Origin: Limnohabitans sp. WS1
GTDB taxonomy: Bacteria; Pseudomonadota; Gammaproteobacteria; Burkholderiales; Burkholderiaceae_C
Direction: 5' to 3'
DNA length: 64,000 nucleotides
NCBI RefSeq assembly: GCF_003063265.1
Contig: NZ_NERU01000010.1
Coordinates: 1 to 64,000 of the forward strand
Part shown: in pieces, positions 19,691 to 30,832 of the stretch
Position numbering within the stretch: position 1 is the first letter of the stretch
Layout of the letters: the number at the start of each line of letters is the position of its first letter
Position numbers and translations under genes: made by a program
The notes under the pieces: model-generated
What the model saw: only the letters and a program-made list of their open reading frames with translations
The model's database searches: none
Told to the model about the DNA's origin: nothing

Positions 19691-20007
19691 GCCACCTTGA
19701 TTTCTTCGCCGCTGGACTTGTAAACGCGAACGCGTTTTCCGTCAGCTTGCAGCTTGATGCCCACGCGATCAGCCTTACCGGTTGCAGCGTTGAAGATCGC
19801 CACATTGGATTGGTGAATTGGCATGGCCTTTTCGATGATGCCACCCGTTGTGCCCTTCATGGGATTGGGTTTGGCGTGTTTTTTGACGAGGTTGATACCT
19901 TCAATCAACAAGTGCGAATCGCTGGCACGCAGTGACACGGTGCCACGCTTGCCTTTGTCACGACCTGTGATGACGATGACTTCGTCGCCTTTGCGAATCT
20001 TGTTCAT
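19687..20007 (-). CDS. rplX: 50S ribosomal protein L24
   Basis: A 106-aa KOW-domain assembly initiator: [20 protein letters not shown] at the start and [15 protein letters not shown] core ([16 protein letters not shown]). It lies 9 nt after rplN and overlaps rplE by 4 nt. Confidence 0.98.
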   Translation of the reverse strand: MNKIRKGDEVIVITGRDKGKRGTVSLRASDSHLLIEGINLVKKHAKPNPMKGTTGGIIEKAMPIHQSNVAIFNAATGKADRVGIKLQADGKRVRVYKSSGEEIKVA

Positions 20008-20016
20008 GGCGCGTCC

Positions 20017-20385
20017 TTACAGTACTTCAGGAGCCAAGGACACGATCTTCATGAACTTCTCAGTACGCAGTTCACGCGTGACTGGTCCGAAGATGCGGGT
20101 GCCAATAGGCTCCAATTTGGCGTTCAACAAAACTGCTGCATTGCCATCAAATTTAATCAGCGAGCCATCACCACGGCGAATGCCCTTGGCTGTACGGACC
20201 ACCACTGCACTGTAGATTTCGCCTTTTTTGACGCGACCACGTGGAGCGGCTTCTTTGATGCTCACTTTGATGATGTCGCCAACACTTGCATAGCGACGCT
20301 TCGACCCGCCGAGCACCTTAATGCACAGCACGGACTTGGCGCCGGTGTTGTCGGCTACATCTAACCGAGTTTCTGTCTGGATCAT
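20017..20385 (-). CDS. rplN: 50S ribosomal protein L14
   Basis: A 122-aa protein with [17 protein letters not shown] and the L14 signature [16 protein letters not shown]. It is the first gene of this ribosomal cluster. rpsQ, which usually precedes it in the S10-spc arrangement, is absent, and proC lies upstream on the opposite strand. Expression therefore depends on the promoter at 20533-20561. Confidence 0.98.
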   Translation of the reverse strand: MIQTETRLDVADNTGAKSVLCIKVLGGSKRRYASVGDIIKVSIKEAAPRGRVKKGEIYSAVVVRTAKGIRRGDGSLIKFDGNAAVLLNAKLEPIGTRIFGPVTRELRTEKFMKIVSLAPEVL

Positions 20386-20410
20386 TTCTTTGTTCCCAAC
20401 TTGTATTCTT

Positions 20411-20503
20411 TATCTGCCAGCCCCAAAGCCAACAAACAGGAATCAGTCTTGGACCCGTCATTCACACTGCGAACCACTCGCAATGCTTCAGTTTGGGCAG
20501 ATA
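20411..20503 (-). promoter_or_regulatory. Foldable 5' leader of the rplN operon
   Basis: The ~140-nt untranslated leader between the predicted start (about 20526) and the rplN ATG has a closing stem of perfect 8-bp complementarity, TATCTGCC (20503-20496) with GGCAGATA (20418-20411). It encloses an inner hairpin TTGCGA-GTGG-TTCGCA (about 20468-20483). This resembles ribosomal-protein autoregulatory leaders in layout, but I recognise no described class. Confidence 0.45.
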
Positions 20504-20532
20504 CTTGCGCTCTTTCAAAAGCGAAGTCTTAA

Positions 20533-20561
20533 ATTATCTCCCACAAATTTGCATTACGCAA
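20533..20561 (-). promoter_or_regulatory. Strong sigma-70 promoter of the spc-alpha operon
   Basis: Minus-strand -35 TTGCGT (20561-20556) and -10 GATAAT (20538-20533) with a 17-bp spacer. An A/T-rich tract (TTTTTTTAAAAAG) lies immediately upstream, where an UP element would sit. This fits a highly expressed ribosomal operon. Confidence 0.75.
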
Positions 20562-20796
20562 GCATCTTTTTAAAAAAACCACGCTCACGCCTCTTTTTTG
20601 ACGTCCGCCAGTCCTGTGCACACTGTTCTCCTGGTTTTTTCCTCGAAATACCATCACTTGCGTATTCAACTTCGCCAAATCGCTCTCCTAAAATTTCTCT
20701 CCCTCTCAATTTTGGACATCTCCTCTTTCGTTCACAGCGACAATTGTTGGAGCACTTCTGCATTTTTGAGTTCACCGCATCACATTGGAGTTCACC
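20562..20796. other. Intergenic region between the spc promoter and proC
   Basis: A 235-bp stretch of lower G+C than its surroundings, between two divergent units. Apart from the A/T tract beside the rplN promoter and the proC ribosome-binding site (GGAG, 20787-20790), I see no gene, repeat or clear promoter. Short open frames here have no family features. Confidence 0.5.
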
Positions 20797-21621
20797 TTGT
20801 CCCCCTCCCCTGTTCACATCGCATTCATTGGTGGCGGCAACATGGCCAGTGCCATCATCGGCGGTCTTCTGCGCCAAGGTCTGCAGCCCACTCAAATCAC
20901 CGTCATTGAGCCTTTTTCTGAAACCGCAGCCAAGCTGATGCAAGACTACGGCATCACCGCCTTGACCTCTGCAGGATCAACTTTGGCCATGGCCGACTTG
21001 GTGGTTTGGGCAGTCAAACCCCAGGTCTTCCTCGAAGCGGCCATCCCCGTCACTCCACACACTCAAGGTGCATTGCACTTGTCTGTCGCAGCTGGCATTC
21101 GCACGGACAGCATTTGTCGCTGGACCCACAGTGAACGTGTTGTTCGCTGCATGCCCAACACCCCGGCTTTGATTGGTCAAGGCGTCACGGGCTTGTTCGC
21201 TTGCCCATCGGTCACTTCGCAGGACAAAAGTCTGGTCGAACAAGTCATTGGTACCACGGGTCAGCACCTTTGGGTGCAGCAAGAGTCGCAACTTGATGCT
21301 GTCACCGCCTTGTCCGGTTCGGGTCCAGCGTACGTGTTTTACTTCCTTGAAGCCATGACGCAGGCAGGGGTGGGCATGGGACTGAGCGCTGAACAGGCCT
21401 ACAAACTTGCCGTGGCCACTTTTTCAGGCGCATCCTCTTTGGCTGCAGCATCAACTGAATCGCCCGAAGTGCTGCGCCAGCGGGTCACCTCCAAAGGAGG
21501 CACCACCTATGCCGCCATCACATCGCTGGACGACTCCGGCGTAAAAGCCTCTTTTGTCAAAGCCATGCAAGCCGCCGAAGTGCGAGCACGCGAGCTGGGT
21601 GACGAATTCGGCAAGGCCTGA
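20797..21621 (+). CDS. proC: Pyrroline-5-carboxylate reductase
   Basis: Last step of proline synthesis, NAD(P)H-dependent. It has 274 aa. The Rossmann motif FIGGGNMASAIIGGL is near residue 10, AVKPQ follows, VRCMPNTPALIGQG is mid-protein, and the signature TALSGSGPAYVF with SKGGTTYAAI is in the dimerisation domain. The start is TTG at 20797, because GGAG lies at the right distance (6 nt). A TTG at 20785 would start within that Shine-Dalgarno. It is monocistronic and converges on ubiA. Confidence 0.95.
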   Translation: MSPSPVHIAFIGGGNMASAIIGGLLRQGLQPTQITVIEPFSETAAKLMQDYGITALTSAGSTLAMADLVVWAVKPQVFLEAAIPVTPHTQGALHLSVAAGIRTDSICRWTHSERVVRCMPNTPALIGQGVTGLFACPSVTSQDKSLVEQVIGTTGQHLWVQQESQLDAVTALSGSGPAYVFYFLEAMTQAGVGMGLSAEQAYKLAVATFSGASSLAAASTESPEVLRQRVTSKGGTTYAAITSLDDSGVKASFVKAMQAAEVRARELGDEFGKA

Positions 21622-21673
21622 TCTGCCTTGATGCGCTGGGATCTTCGGGTTTGACCCCCTGTGTCACCAGCGC

Positions 21674-22525
21674 TCACAGGTGTGCCAATACCACCCCCAC
21701 AAACAGGGTCAAACCCAGCCAATGGTTCTGCTTGAAAGCCGTGAAGCACCCCTCACGGCTGCGCTGGTGGATCAAAAAGTAATGCCAAATCACTTGAATC
21801 AAAGCAACCGCCAATGCCAACCAAAACCATGCCCGCTGGGCCAGACCGGACAGTAGCCACGCCCAAATGATCAAATAGGTTCCATAAAAGCCCATGATGG
21901 CCGGGACATCCCAATTTCCCAAGGTGATGGCCGATGTCTTCATGCCAATTTTCAAGTCGTCGTCCCGGTCCACCATGGCGTATTCGGTGTCGTAGGCCAG
22001 CACCCAAAACAAATTGCCCAACAACAAGCCCCAAGCCAATGGCGGCACCTCACCTTGCACCGCGGCAAAGGCCATGGGAATGCCAAAGCTGAAAGCCACT
22101 CCCAGCACCGCTTGGGGCATGGCCACAAAACGTTTGGCGTAAGGGTAAGCCAAGGTCACAGCCAACGCTGCAAATGACCAGGCGATGGTGGCCCGGTTCG
22201 TGGTCAGTACCAAGCCAAATGCACACAGCGCCAACACCCCGCCGACCATCAAAGCTTCTGGGGTGCTGAGACGCCCGCTGGTGACTGGTCGATTGGCGGT
22301 GCGTTTGACGTGCTTGTCAAAGTCACGGTCAGCCACATCATTGATGCAGCACCCTGCACTGCGCATGAGGATGGTTCCCAGGGTAAAGACCATGACCAGA
22401 TGCCAACCAGGAAAACCTTCGGCTGCCACCCACAAGGCGGCCAGCGAAGGCCACAGCAACAAGAGCCAACCCGCAGGCCGATTCCACCGGATCAAATCCA
22501 GATAAAGCTTGAGTTTGTCGATCAT
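21674..22525 (-). CDS. ubiA: 4-hydroxybenzoate polyprenyltransferase
   Basis: An inner-membrane prenyltransferase of ubiquinone synthesis, 283 aa with eight to nine hydrophobic segments. The first Asp-rich motif is [15 protein letters not shown], the second [17 protein letters not shown]. The start is ATG at 22525 ([14 protein letters not shown]); an upstream GTG at 22555 lacks family support. It converges with proC and follows oxyR by about 75 nt. Confidence 0.96.
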   Translation of the reverse strand: MIDKLKLYLDLIRWNRPAGWLLLLWPSLAALWVAAEGFPGWHLVMVFTLGTILMRSAGCCINDVADRDFDKHVKRTANRPVTSGRLSTPEALMVGGVLALCAFGLVLTTNRATIAWSFAALAVTLAYPYAKRFVAMPQAVLGVAFSFGIPMAFAAVQGEVPPLAWGLLLGNLFWVLAYDTEYAMVDRDDDLKIGMKTSAITLGNWDVPAIMGFYGTYLIIWAWLLSGLAQRAWFWLALAVALIQVIWHYFLIHQRSREGCFTAFKQNHWLGLTLFVGVVLAHL

Positions 22526-22600
22526 GCTCAGATTATCTTCGCCCAAATGCTTCACCCTGAGTCGTCTGCAAAGGCCAAGGAGGCGAACATCACAGACAGA

Positions 22601-23563
22601 TCAGGTCAAGCGCGTGACACCCGGCAGGGGACAGGCATAAATGGCATTGCGTACGGCAGCAATGGCTTCATAGCGGGTAAAACTGCGTCGCCAAGCCAGC
22701 ACCACCCGCCGGGTCGGCGGCTTAGCCCCCAAAGGGTCCACGATGGGCAGGTAGCGCACAGGCGCATCGTGCCGTCCACCCGAGCGCTTGATCACAGGCT
22801 TGAGTTCGGGCACCGACATGCGCGGCACCAACGTCACGCCCATGCCTGCGGCCACCATGTGCTTGATGGTCTCCAGCGACGAACCCTCAAAGGTTTTGCG
22901 AATGCCCTCGGTCTGGCTGGCGTAGCGGGCAAACTCAGGACACACCTCCAGCACATGGTCGCGAAAGCAGTGGCCCGTGCCCAGCAGCAGCATGGTTTCG
23001 TTTTTCAGCTGCTCGGGGGTGATGAACGCTTCTTTGGCCAGCGGGTGATTCAGCGGCAAGGCGGCCATGAAGGTCTCGTCGTACAAGGGCGCCACCGCCA
23101 GACCCGACTCGGGAAAGGGCTCGGCCAGGATGGCGCAGTCGATCTCGCCCGTGCGCAGCATCTCCAGCAAGCGCACGGTGAAGTTCTCTTGCAGCATCAG
23201 CGGCATCTGCGGCATGTCGGTGATGATCTGGCGCACCAGATCGGGCAGCAAATACGGCCCGATGGTGTAGATCACACCCAGCCGCATGGTACCGGCCAGC
23301 GGGTCTTTGCCGCGCTTGGCAATCTCCTTGATCTCGGCCGCTTGCTCCAGCACGCTTTGCGCCTGGCGCACGATCTCTTCGCCCAACGGTGTGACCGAGA
23401 CCTCGCTGGCGCTGCGCTCAAACAGCTTGACCTCCAGCTCTTCTTCGAGCTTCTTGATGGCCAGTGACAAGGTGGGCTGCGACACAAAACAGGCCTCTGC
23501 GGCCTTGCCAAAGTGCTTTTCTCGGGCCACGGCCACGATGTATTTGAGTTCGGTCAGGGTCAT
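22601..23563 (-). CDS. oxyR: Hydrogen peroxide-sensing LysR regulator OxyR
   Basis: A redox-switch activator of peroxide defence genes. It has 320 aa: winged HTH at residues 1-60 (HFGKAAEACFVSQPTLSLA) and the sensing domain from about 90. The reactive cysteines are at 199 and 208 (GHCFRDHVLEVC), the same positions and spacing as the E. coli disulfide pair, which separates it from ordinary LysR proteins. It starts 16 nt after the recG stop, so it is transcribed with recG; recG-oxyR pairing recurs in betaproteobacteria. Confidence 0.94.
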   Translation of the reverse strand: MTLTELKYIVAVAREKHFGKAAEACFVSQPTLSLAIKKLEEELEVKLFERSASEVSVTPLGEEIVRQAQSVLEQAAEIKEIAKRGKDPLAGTMRLGVIYTIGPYLLPDLVRQIITDMPQMPLMLQENFTVRLLEMLRTGEIDCAILAEPFPESGLAVAPLYDETFMAALPLNHPLAKEAFITPEQLKNETMLLLGTGHCFRDHVLEVCPEFARYASQTEGIRKTFEGSSLETIKHMVAAGMGVTLVPRMSVPELKPVIKRSGGRHDAPVRYLPIVDPLGAKPPTRRVVLAWRRSFTRYEAIAAVRNAIYACPLPGVTRLT

Positions 23564-23579
23564 AGGAGGTATTGGAACA

Positions 23580-25649
23580 TCAAGCCTTGAGGTATTCGGA
23601 TTTCCCGCCCAACCAGCGGCCTATGTGGCGCTCGCTCAGTTGTGGGTGCTGGTTCAGCATCTGTGGGGCCAGGGCCCGCGCCCAGTCCAGCAAATGGCTG
23701 TCGGTCTCCAGATCGGCAAAGCGCAGCAAAGGCGCACCCGACTGGCGTGCCCCCAAAAACTCGCCTGGCCCGCGAATTTCCAAATCGCGCCGGGCGATCT
23801 CGAAACCATCATTGGTCTCCACCATGGCCCGCAGCCGCTCGCGGGCGGTTTCGCTCAGACGTCCTCCCTCGGGCGTGCCGTACAGCAGCACACAGGCCGA
23901 CGCCGCAGCACCGCGCCCCACCCGGCCGCGCAGCTGGTGCAGCTGGGAGAGGCCAAAGCGCTCCGCGTGTTCGATCACCATCAACGAAGCATTGGGCACA
24001 TCCACCCCCACCTCGATCACCGTGGTGCTGACCAGCACGCCCATCACACCTGCGGTGAAGAGCTCCATCACTGCCTTTTTCTCGGCCACAGGCATGCGCG
24101 AGTGAAGCAGACCCACCATCACGCCCGGCAGCGCTTCGCTCAGGTCGGCGTGGGTTTGGGTGGCGTTGGTCAGGTCCAGCGCCTCGCTTTCTTCAATCAG
24201 TGGGCACACCCAATACACCTGCCGCCCCTGCTGAATTTGAGCCCCAATGCGCTCGACCACCTCGTGGCGGCGGTGGTCGGACACCACCCGGGTCACGATG
24301 GGCGTGCGCCCGGGCGGCAGCTCGTCAATCACCGACACGTCCAGGTCCGCGTAATAGCTCATGGCCAGCGTACGCGGAATGGGTGTGGCCGTCATCATCA
24401 GCATGTGGGGCTCCATGCCGTCAGCTTGCATCTTGCCGCGCAAGGCCAGGCGCTGGGCCACACCAAAGCGGTGCTGCTCGTCGATCACGGCCAGCGCGAG
24501 GTTTTTGAACTTGACGTGTTCTTGAATGACCGCGTGTGTGCCCACCACCAGGGCCGCTTCGCCCGACTCGATCAGCGCCAGCATGGCGGCGCGTTCTTTC
24601 TTCTTTTGGCTGCCAATCAACCAGGCCACTTTCACGCCCAGCGGCTCCAGCCAGCCCACCAACTTGGCAAAGTGCTGGGTGGCCAGAATTTCGGTGGGCG
24701 CCATCAGGGCACATTGCCAGCCCGCATCCACCGCCACCATGGCCGCCAGCGCCGCCACCACCGTCTTGCCCGCGCCCACATCGCCTTGCAGCAGGCGGTG
24801 CATGGGCACCGGGCGGGCCAAATCTTTGGCAATTTCCTGGCCCACGCGTTGTTGTGCGCGGGTCAATCCGAAAGGCAAGGCCTTTAAAAGTTGGCCATAC
24901 AAGCCCTTGGATTTGAGCTTCAGCGTCGGGGCCCGCAGCAAATCGCGCTCGCGCTTGGCCGTGAGTTGCGACAGCTGCTGCGCCAGCAACTCCTCGCACT
25001 TCAGGCGCACCCAGGCCGGGTGGCTGCGGTCCTCCAAAGCGGCCAGCGACACATCGGGCGTGGGGTGGTGCAAAAACCGCAGCGCATCGCGCAGCGACCA
25101 GGCCCCACGCGGGTCCGGCCAGGGCACGCCCGGGGGCAGGGTCTCGCTCAGGTCGGCGTGGTTCAGGCCGGTGATCACGGCGCGCCGCAAATAAGCCTGG
25201 GCCAGCCCCGCCACGGTGGAATACACCGGCGTCAGCGCCTCGGCCAGATTGCCGCCCGCCGGCTTGAAGGTCGGGTGCATCATGGTCAGCCCCATGAAGC
25301 CGCCCTTGACTTCGCCCCGCGCCCGGATGCGGTTGCCCACCGCCAGCGCCTTTTGGTGCGAAGGGTAGAAGCTGAAAAACCGCATCACACAGGTGTCCGA
25401 GCCATCGTCCACCGTCACCAGCAGCTGGCGGCGCGGCCGCTGTGTGATCTCGCAAGCCGTCACGGTGGCCTCTATCTGCGCGGTATCGCCCTCCCGCGCA
25501 TCGCGCAACATGACGATGCGGGTCTCGTCCTCATAGCGCAGCGGCAAATGCAGCGCCAGGTCAATGTCGCGCTTCAGGCCAAGCTTGATCAGCGCCTTTT
25601 GGGGGGCTGACAAAGTTTTGGCGGGCAAGGAGGGTGCGTTTTGCAACAT
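23580..25649 (-). CDS. recG: ATP-dependent DNA helicase RecG
   Basis: It remodels stalled forks and branched DNA. It has 689 aa from MLQNAPSLPA. The wedge/OB domain covers about residues 30-170, the helicase Walker A is GDVGAGKT (289-296), DEQH is at 390-393, and the C-terminal helicase half carries HSRMPVAEKKAVM, the QLRGRVGRG motif VI and the terminal RecG motif. An in-frame start 16 codons upstream is rejected because family proteins do not have that extension. Confidence 0.96.
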   Translation of the reverse strand: MLQNAPSLPAKTLSAPQKALIKLGLKRDIDLALHLPLRYEDETRIVMLRDAREGDTAQIEATVTACEITQRPRRQLLVTVDDGSDTCVMRFFSFYPSHQKALAVGNRIRARGEVKGGFMGLTMMHPTFKPAGGNLAEALTPVYSTVAGLAQAYLRRAVITGLNHADLSETLPPGVPWPDPRGAWSLRDALRFLHHPTPDVSLAALEDRSHPAWVRLKCEELLAQQLSQLTAKRERDLLRAPTLKLKSKGLYGQLLKALPFGLTRAQQRVGQEIAKDLARPVPMHRLLQGDVGAGKTVVAALAAMVAVDAGWQCALMAPTEILATQHFAKLVGWLEPLGVKVAWLIGSQKKKERAAMLALIESGEAALVVGTHAVIQEHVKFKNLALAVIDEQHRFGVAQRLALRGKMQADGMEPHMLMMTATPIPRTLAMSYYADLDVSVIDELPPGRTPIVTRVVSDHRRHEVVERIGAQIQQGRQVYWVCPLIEESEALDLTNATQTHADLSEALPGVMVGLLHSRMPVAEKKAVMELFTAGVMGVLVSTTVIEVGVDVPNASLMVIEHAERFGLSQLHQLRGRVGRGAAASACVLLYGTPEGGRLSETARERLRAMVETNDGFEIARRDLEIRGPGEFLGARQSGAPLLRFADLETDSHLLDWARALAPQMLNQHPQLSERHIGRWLGGKSEYLKA

Positions 25650-25728
25650 GCACCGATTGTGCCGCTCGCCGGGCACTTTGCCCTGCAAAATGAGCATGGG
25701 GGCCCGGCATGCACCGACAAGTCAAGTT

Positions 25729-26142
25729 TCAGTCGGGTTTTTGTGCTTGGCTGGCCAGCACCAAAGCAGACACCACATCGCGCACGGTCTTACGGTAATG
25801 CAATGACAAAGACAGGTATCGGCTGAGCATTTCCCGGTCCACCATGCTCAAAGCGCCACCGGCATCCAGTCCTTCACTGACTTTGGGGGTCAAAGCAGCT
25901 TGTCCAAATCGCAACTCATCAGGCCCCACCTGCAACCAATCGGCCAGCACCCGGAGCTTGTCTTGCGTGGGAATGGCTTTGCCCAATAGCCAATTACGGG
26001 CCGTGTGTGGGGTGATGCTTCTGCCCCAATACCGCAAGTTAAACTCGTTGGCAACCACGGTCGGCGACAAGCGCACGCCGCAACTCTCCAACGCTTGCCG
26101 TAAACGGAGTGCAAAGGCTTGGGTCTCTGTGGATGTGGACAT
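25729..26142 (-). CDS. Cro/C1-type helix-turn-helix regulator
   Basis: A 137-aa predicted DNA-binding protein. Residues 8-75 look like an XRE-type fold (FALRLRQALESCGVRLSP, ITPHTARNWLLGKAIPT, DKLRVLADWLQV). The C-terminal half (VDREMLSRYLSLSLHYRK, VVSALVLAS) is helical and may dimerise. The target is unknown. The A/T-rich upstream region holds two small palindromes that could be its operators. It stands alone between recG and queA. Confidence 0.8.
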   Translation of the reverse strand: MSTSTETQAFALRLRQALESCGVRLSPTVVANEFNLRYWGRSITPHTARNWLLGKAIPTQDKLRVLADWLQVGPDELRFGQAALTPKVSEGLDAGGALSMVDREMLSRYLSLSLHYRKTVRDVVSALVLASQAQKPD

Positions 26143-26432
26143 GCTCTTAAATTAATGCTTGAGCATCTTTACAATGTAATTGCAAATTAGTTTCTTTGTT
26201 ACTATCAGTAAATATATTCATTGCGTCAGTTTGATAAACAACATTATCAAAACAAACATCACTAACAGGGTGGCGAAGCATTGTTTTTTTGACTTCCTGC
26301 GAATTTCAAGGTCATCAGCACAAACCCTTACCGTCTCCGAGCAAGTGACGCTGTGCAAACTCTGGCGAGGTGCTTGATTGCCCTAAAATTTGCAGCTTTA
26401 CCACTTCGAACGGGCTTGTCCAGCCCTGAAGC
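26143..26432. other. A/T-rich intergenic region with two palindromes
   Basis: 290 bp between the divergent regulator and queA, much lower in G+C than the flanking genes. It contains TTACAATGTAA (26169-26179, palindromic but for the centre base) close to the regulator's start, and TTTGATAA/TTATCAAA (26230-26237 and 26244-26251). A TAAAAT -10-like box lies at about 26384 for queA without a good -35. No coding frame is supported. Confidence 0.5.
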
Positions 26433-27495
26433 ATGTCCTCTTTGCCCCCTCTCCAACAGACTTCGGCCCACCGCTCATTCACTCTGAGCGATTTCGACTT
26501 TGAACTGCCATCTGAACTGATTGCACAACATCCCGCCCCAGAACGCAGCAGTTCACGCTTACTGGACGGCACATCCGCAGAACCCAGAGACCGCATTTTT
26601 AGCGCCTTGCCCGGTTTGCTCAATCCTGGGGATTTGTTGGTTTTCAACAACACCCAAGTGGTGAAAGCGCGGATTTTTGGCGAGAAAGCCTCGGGCGGCA
26701 AGCTTGAACTGCTGATTGAACGCGTGCTTGGCGAGCACCAAGTGGTGGCACACATGAAGGTCAGCAAAAAACCTCTGGTGGGCGGCAAGATGTTCATGGC
26801 AGGCGGCGCTCGACATGGCGGCTTTGATGCCGTGCTGCTGGGCCGCTGGCCCGATGCCAATGGCCAGCTGTTTCACTTGCAGCTGAGCGACGAGCCCCAT
26901 GCGCTGATGGAAAAGCACGGCCATGTGCCGCTGCCACCTTACATTGAGCACACCGACACCGAAGAAGACGCCCAGCGCTACCAGACCGTGTTTGCCAAAG
27001 TGCCCGGTGCGGTGGCGGCCCCCACAGCGGCGCTGCACTTTGATGAAGCCTTGCTGGCGGCGCTCGATGCCAGGGGGGTGCAACGCGCCAGCGTCACGCT
27101 GCATGTGGGCGCGGGCACGTTCCAACCCGTCAAGACCGAAAACATTGCCGACCACACCATGCACCGCGAATGGTACGAAGTGCCCGAAGCCACACAGCAG
27201 GCCATTGCCGACTGCAAAGCGCGGGGCGGCCAGGTGCTCGCCATCGGCACAACGACGGTGCGCACACTCGAATCGTGGGCCAAGTTCGGCCAAGCCAGCG
27301 GCGACACGCAGATCTTCATCACACCGGGGTTTGAGTTCCAGGTGGTCGATCGGCTCATCACCAACTTCCACCTGCCCAAAAGCACGCTCATGATGCTGGT
27401 CAGCGCCTTTGCGGGCTACGAGCAGATCATGGGCCTGTACCGGCACGCGATCGCGAACCGGTACCGTTTCTTCAGCTATGGCGATGCGATGCTGC

Positions 27496-27518
<23 letters not shown>
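26433..27518 (+). CDS. queA: S-adenosylmethionine:tRNA ribosyltransferase-isomerase
   Basis: It adds the cyclopentene-diol ring in queuosine synthesis on tRNA. It has 361 aa. [32 protein letters not shown], the [14 protein letters not shown] motif, [11 protein letters not shown] and the [17 protein letters not shown] signature are all intact. Its end overlaps that of the convergent hydrolase gene by 23 bp. tgt, which acts just before QueA in the same pathway, lies 0.9 kb further on. Confidence 0.97.
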
Positions 27519-29615
<2,097 letters not shown>

Positions 29616-29622
29616 GGCATTT

Positions 29623-29664
29623 ATCCTTGCAAATCATGGAATGAAACTCCATAATTGCAAGGAT
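29623..29664. promoter_or_regulatory. Large near-perfect palindrome overlapping the ATPase start codon
   Basis: Left arm ATCCTTGCAAATCATGGA (29623-29640) and right arm TCCATAATTGCAAGGAT (29648-29664) around a 7-bp centre. The arms match except for one position and a one-base length difference. The right arm includes the first two bases of the ATG at 29663. It could be an operator for the protein itself or a recognition site. Confidence 0.7.
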
Positions 29665-30832
29665 GTTTAAACGCCATTTGCAAGCTTTACTGAGTGAAGA
29701 ACTCCAGTTTTCACCGGCCGTGGCCTTGCTCGGCCCCCGGCAAGTGGGCAAAACCACACTGGCACTGGAAGTGGCGCGCAACATGCCACACGTCTATCTC
29801 GACCTGGAATCGGAGCGGGATCGCGGCAAGCTGGCCCAGCCGGAGTTGTATCTGGAAAGTCACCTGGACAAACTGGTCATCCTGGACGAGGTGCACCGGG
29901 CACCGGGCCTGTTTCCGGTGTTGCGCGGCCTGATTGACCAAGCCCGGCGCTCAGGCCGAGCATCCGGACAGTATTTGTTATTGGGCTCGGCCAGCCTGGA
30001 TGTGCTGCATCAGTCAGGCGAAACGCTGGCCGGTCGCATCGCTTATCTGGAACTGGGCCCCTTGAATGTCCTGGAAACAGGCCAGAGCGCCCTAGATGCC
30101 TTGTGGCTGCGGGGTGGTTTTCCGCAAAGTCTGACCACCCCCTCAGATGCCCGCAGCCTGCGCTGGCGAGAAAATTTCATCCGCACCTATCTGGAGCGCG
30201 ACATTCCGCAATTCGGCCCGCGCATCGCCGCCGAAACATTGCGCCGCTTCTGGACCATGCTGGCCCACCACCAAGGCGGCCTGCTCAACGTCGCCCAACT
30301 GGCGCGCAACTTGGGTGTGGATGTCAAAACCGCGCAAAGCTACACCGACCTCTTGTGTGACTTGCTGCTGGTGCGCAGGCTGGCCCCCTGGCACACCAAC
30401 ACCGGTAAGCGCTTGGTCAAAGCACCCAAGGTGTATGTGCGCGACAGCGGTCTGGTGCATGCGCTGCTGAACATCGAATCCAAAGAAAGTCTGCTCTCGC
30501 ACATGGTGGTGGGCGCCAGCTGGGAAGGGTATTGCATTGAAACCCTGCTGGCCTGTGCGCCTGCGGGCGTGACGGGCTACTTTTACAGAACCAGCGGCGG
30601 TGCAGAAATTGATTTGCTGCTGGTTTGGCCAGGTGGAGATCTGTGGGCCATCGAAATCAAACGCAGCAGCGCCCCCAAAGTGGAGCGCGGTTTTCACAGC
30701 GCCTGCGATGACTTAAAACCCAGCCACAAATGGGTGGTCTACCCGGGCCAGGAGACCTACCCACTTGCGGCAGACATTCAGGCGATTTCATTGCACGGCC
30801 TGTGCGAGAAACTCGCCCTCAATCGGTCGTGA
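29663..30832 (+). CDS. AAA (AAA_14) ATPase with DUF4143 domain
   Basis: 389 aa. The N-terminal P-loop ATPase has Walker A GPRQVGKTT (residues 24-32) and Walker B LVILDEVH (71-78). The C-terminal DUF4143 half carries a PD-(D/E)XK-like core: GAEIDLLLVW then AIEIKRSS. These genes occur sporadically in bacteria and archaea, often in mobile contexts; the function is not established. It lies directly after tgt (47 nt), preceded by a palindrome on its start codon. Its end overlaps the convergent FIST gene by 14 bp. Confidence 0.9.
   Translation: MFKRHLQALLSEELQFSPAVALLGPRQVGKTTLALEVARNMPHVYLDLESERDRGKLAQPELYLESHLDKLVILDEVHRAPGLFPVLRGLIDQARRSGRASGQYLLLGSASLDVLHQSGETLAGRIAYLELGPLNVLETGQSALDALWLRGGFPQSLTTPSDARSLRWRENFIRTYLERDIPQFGPRIAAETLRRFWTMLAHHQGGLLNVAQLARNLGVDVKTAQSYTDLLCDLLLVRRLAPWHTNTGKRLVKAPKVYVRDSGLVHALLNIESKESLLSHMVVGASWEGYCIETLLACAPAGVTGYFYRTSGGAEIDLLLVWPGGDLWAIEIKRSSAPKVERGFHSACDDLKPSHKWVVYPGQETYPLAADIQAISLHGLCEKLALNRS

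Noticed and set aside
22310..24887. Long plus-strand frames opposite oxyR and recG
   Set aside because: Shadow frames; oxyR and recG carry all expected motifs.
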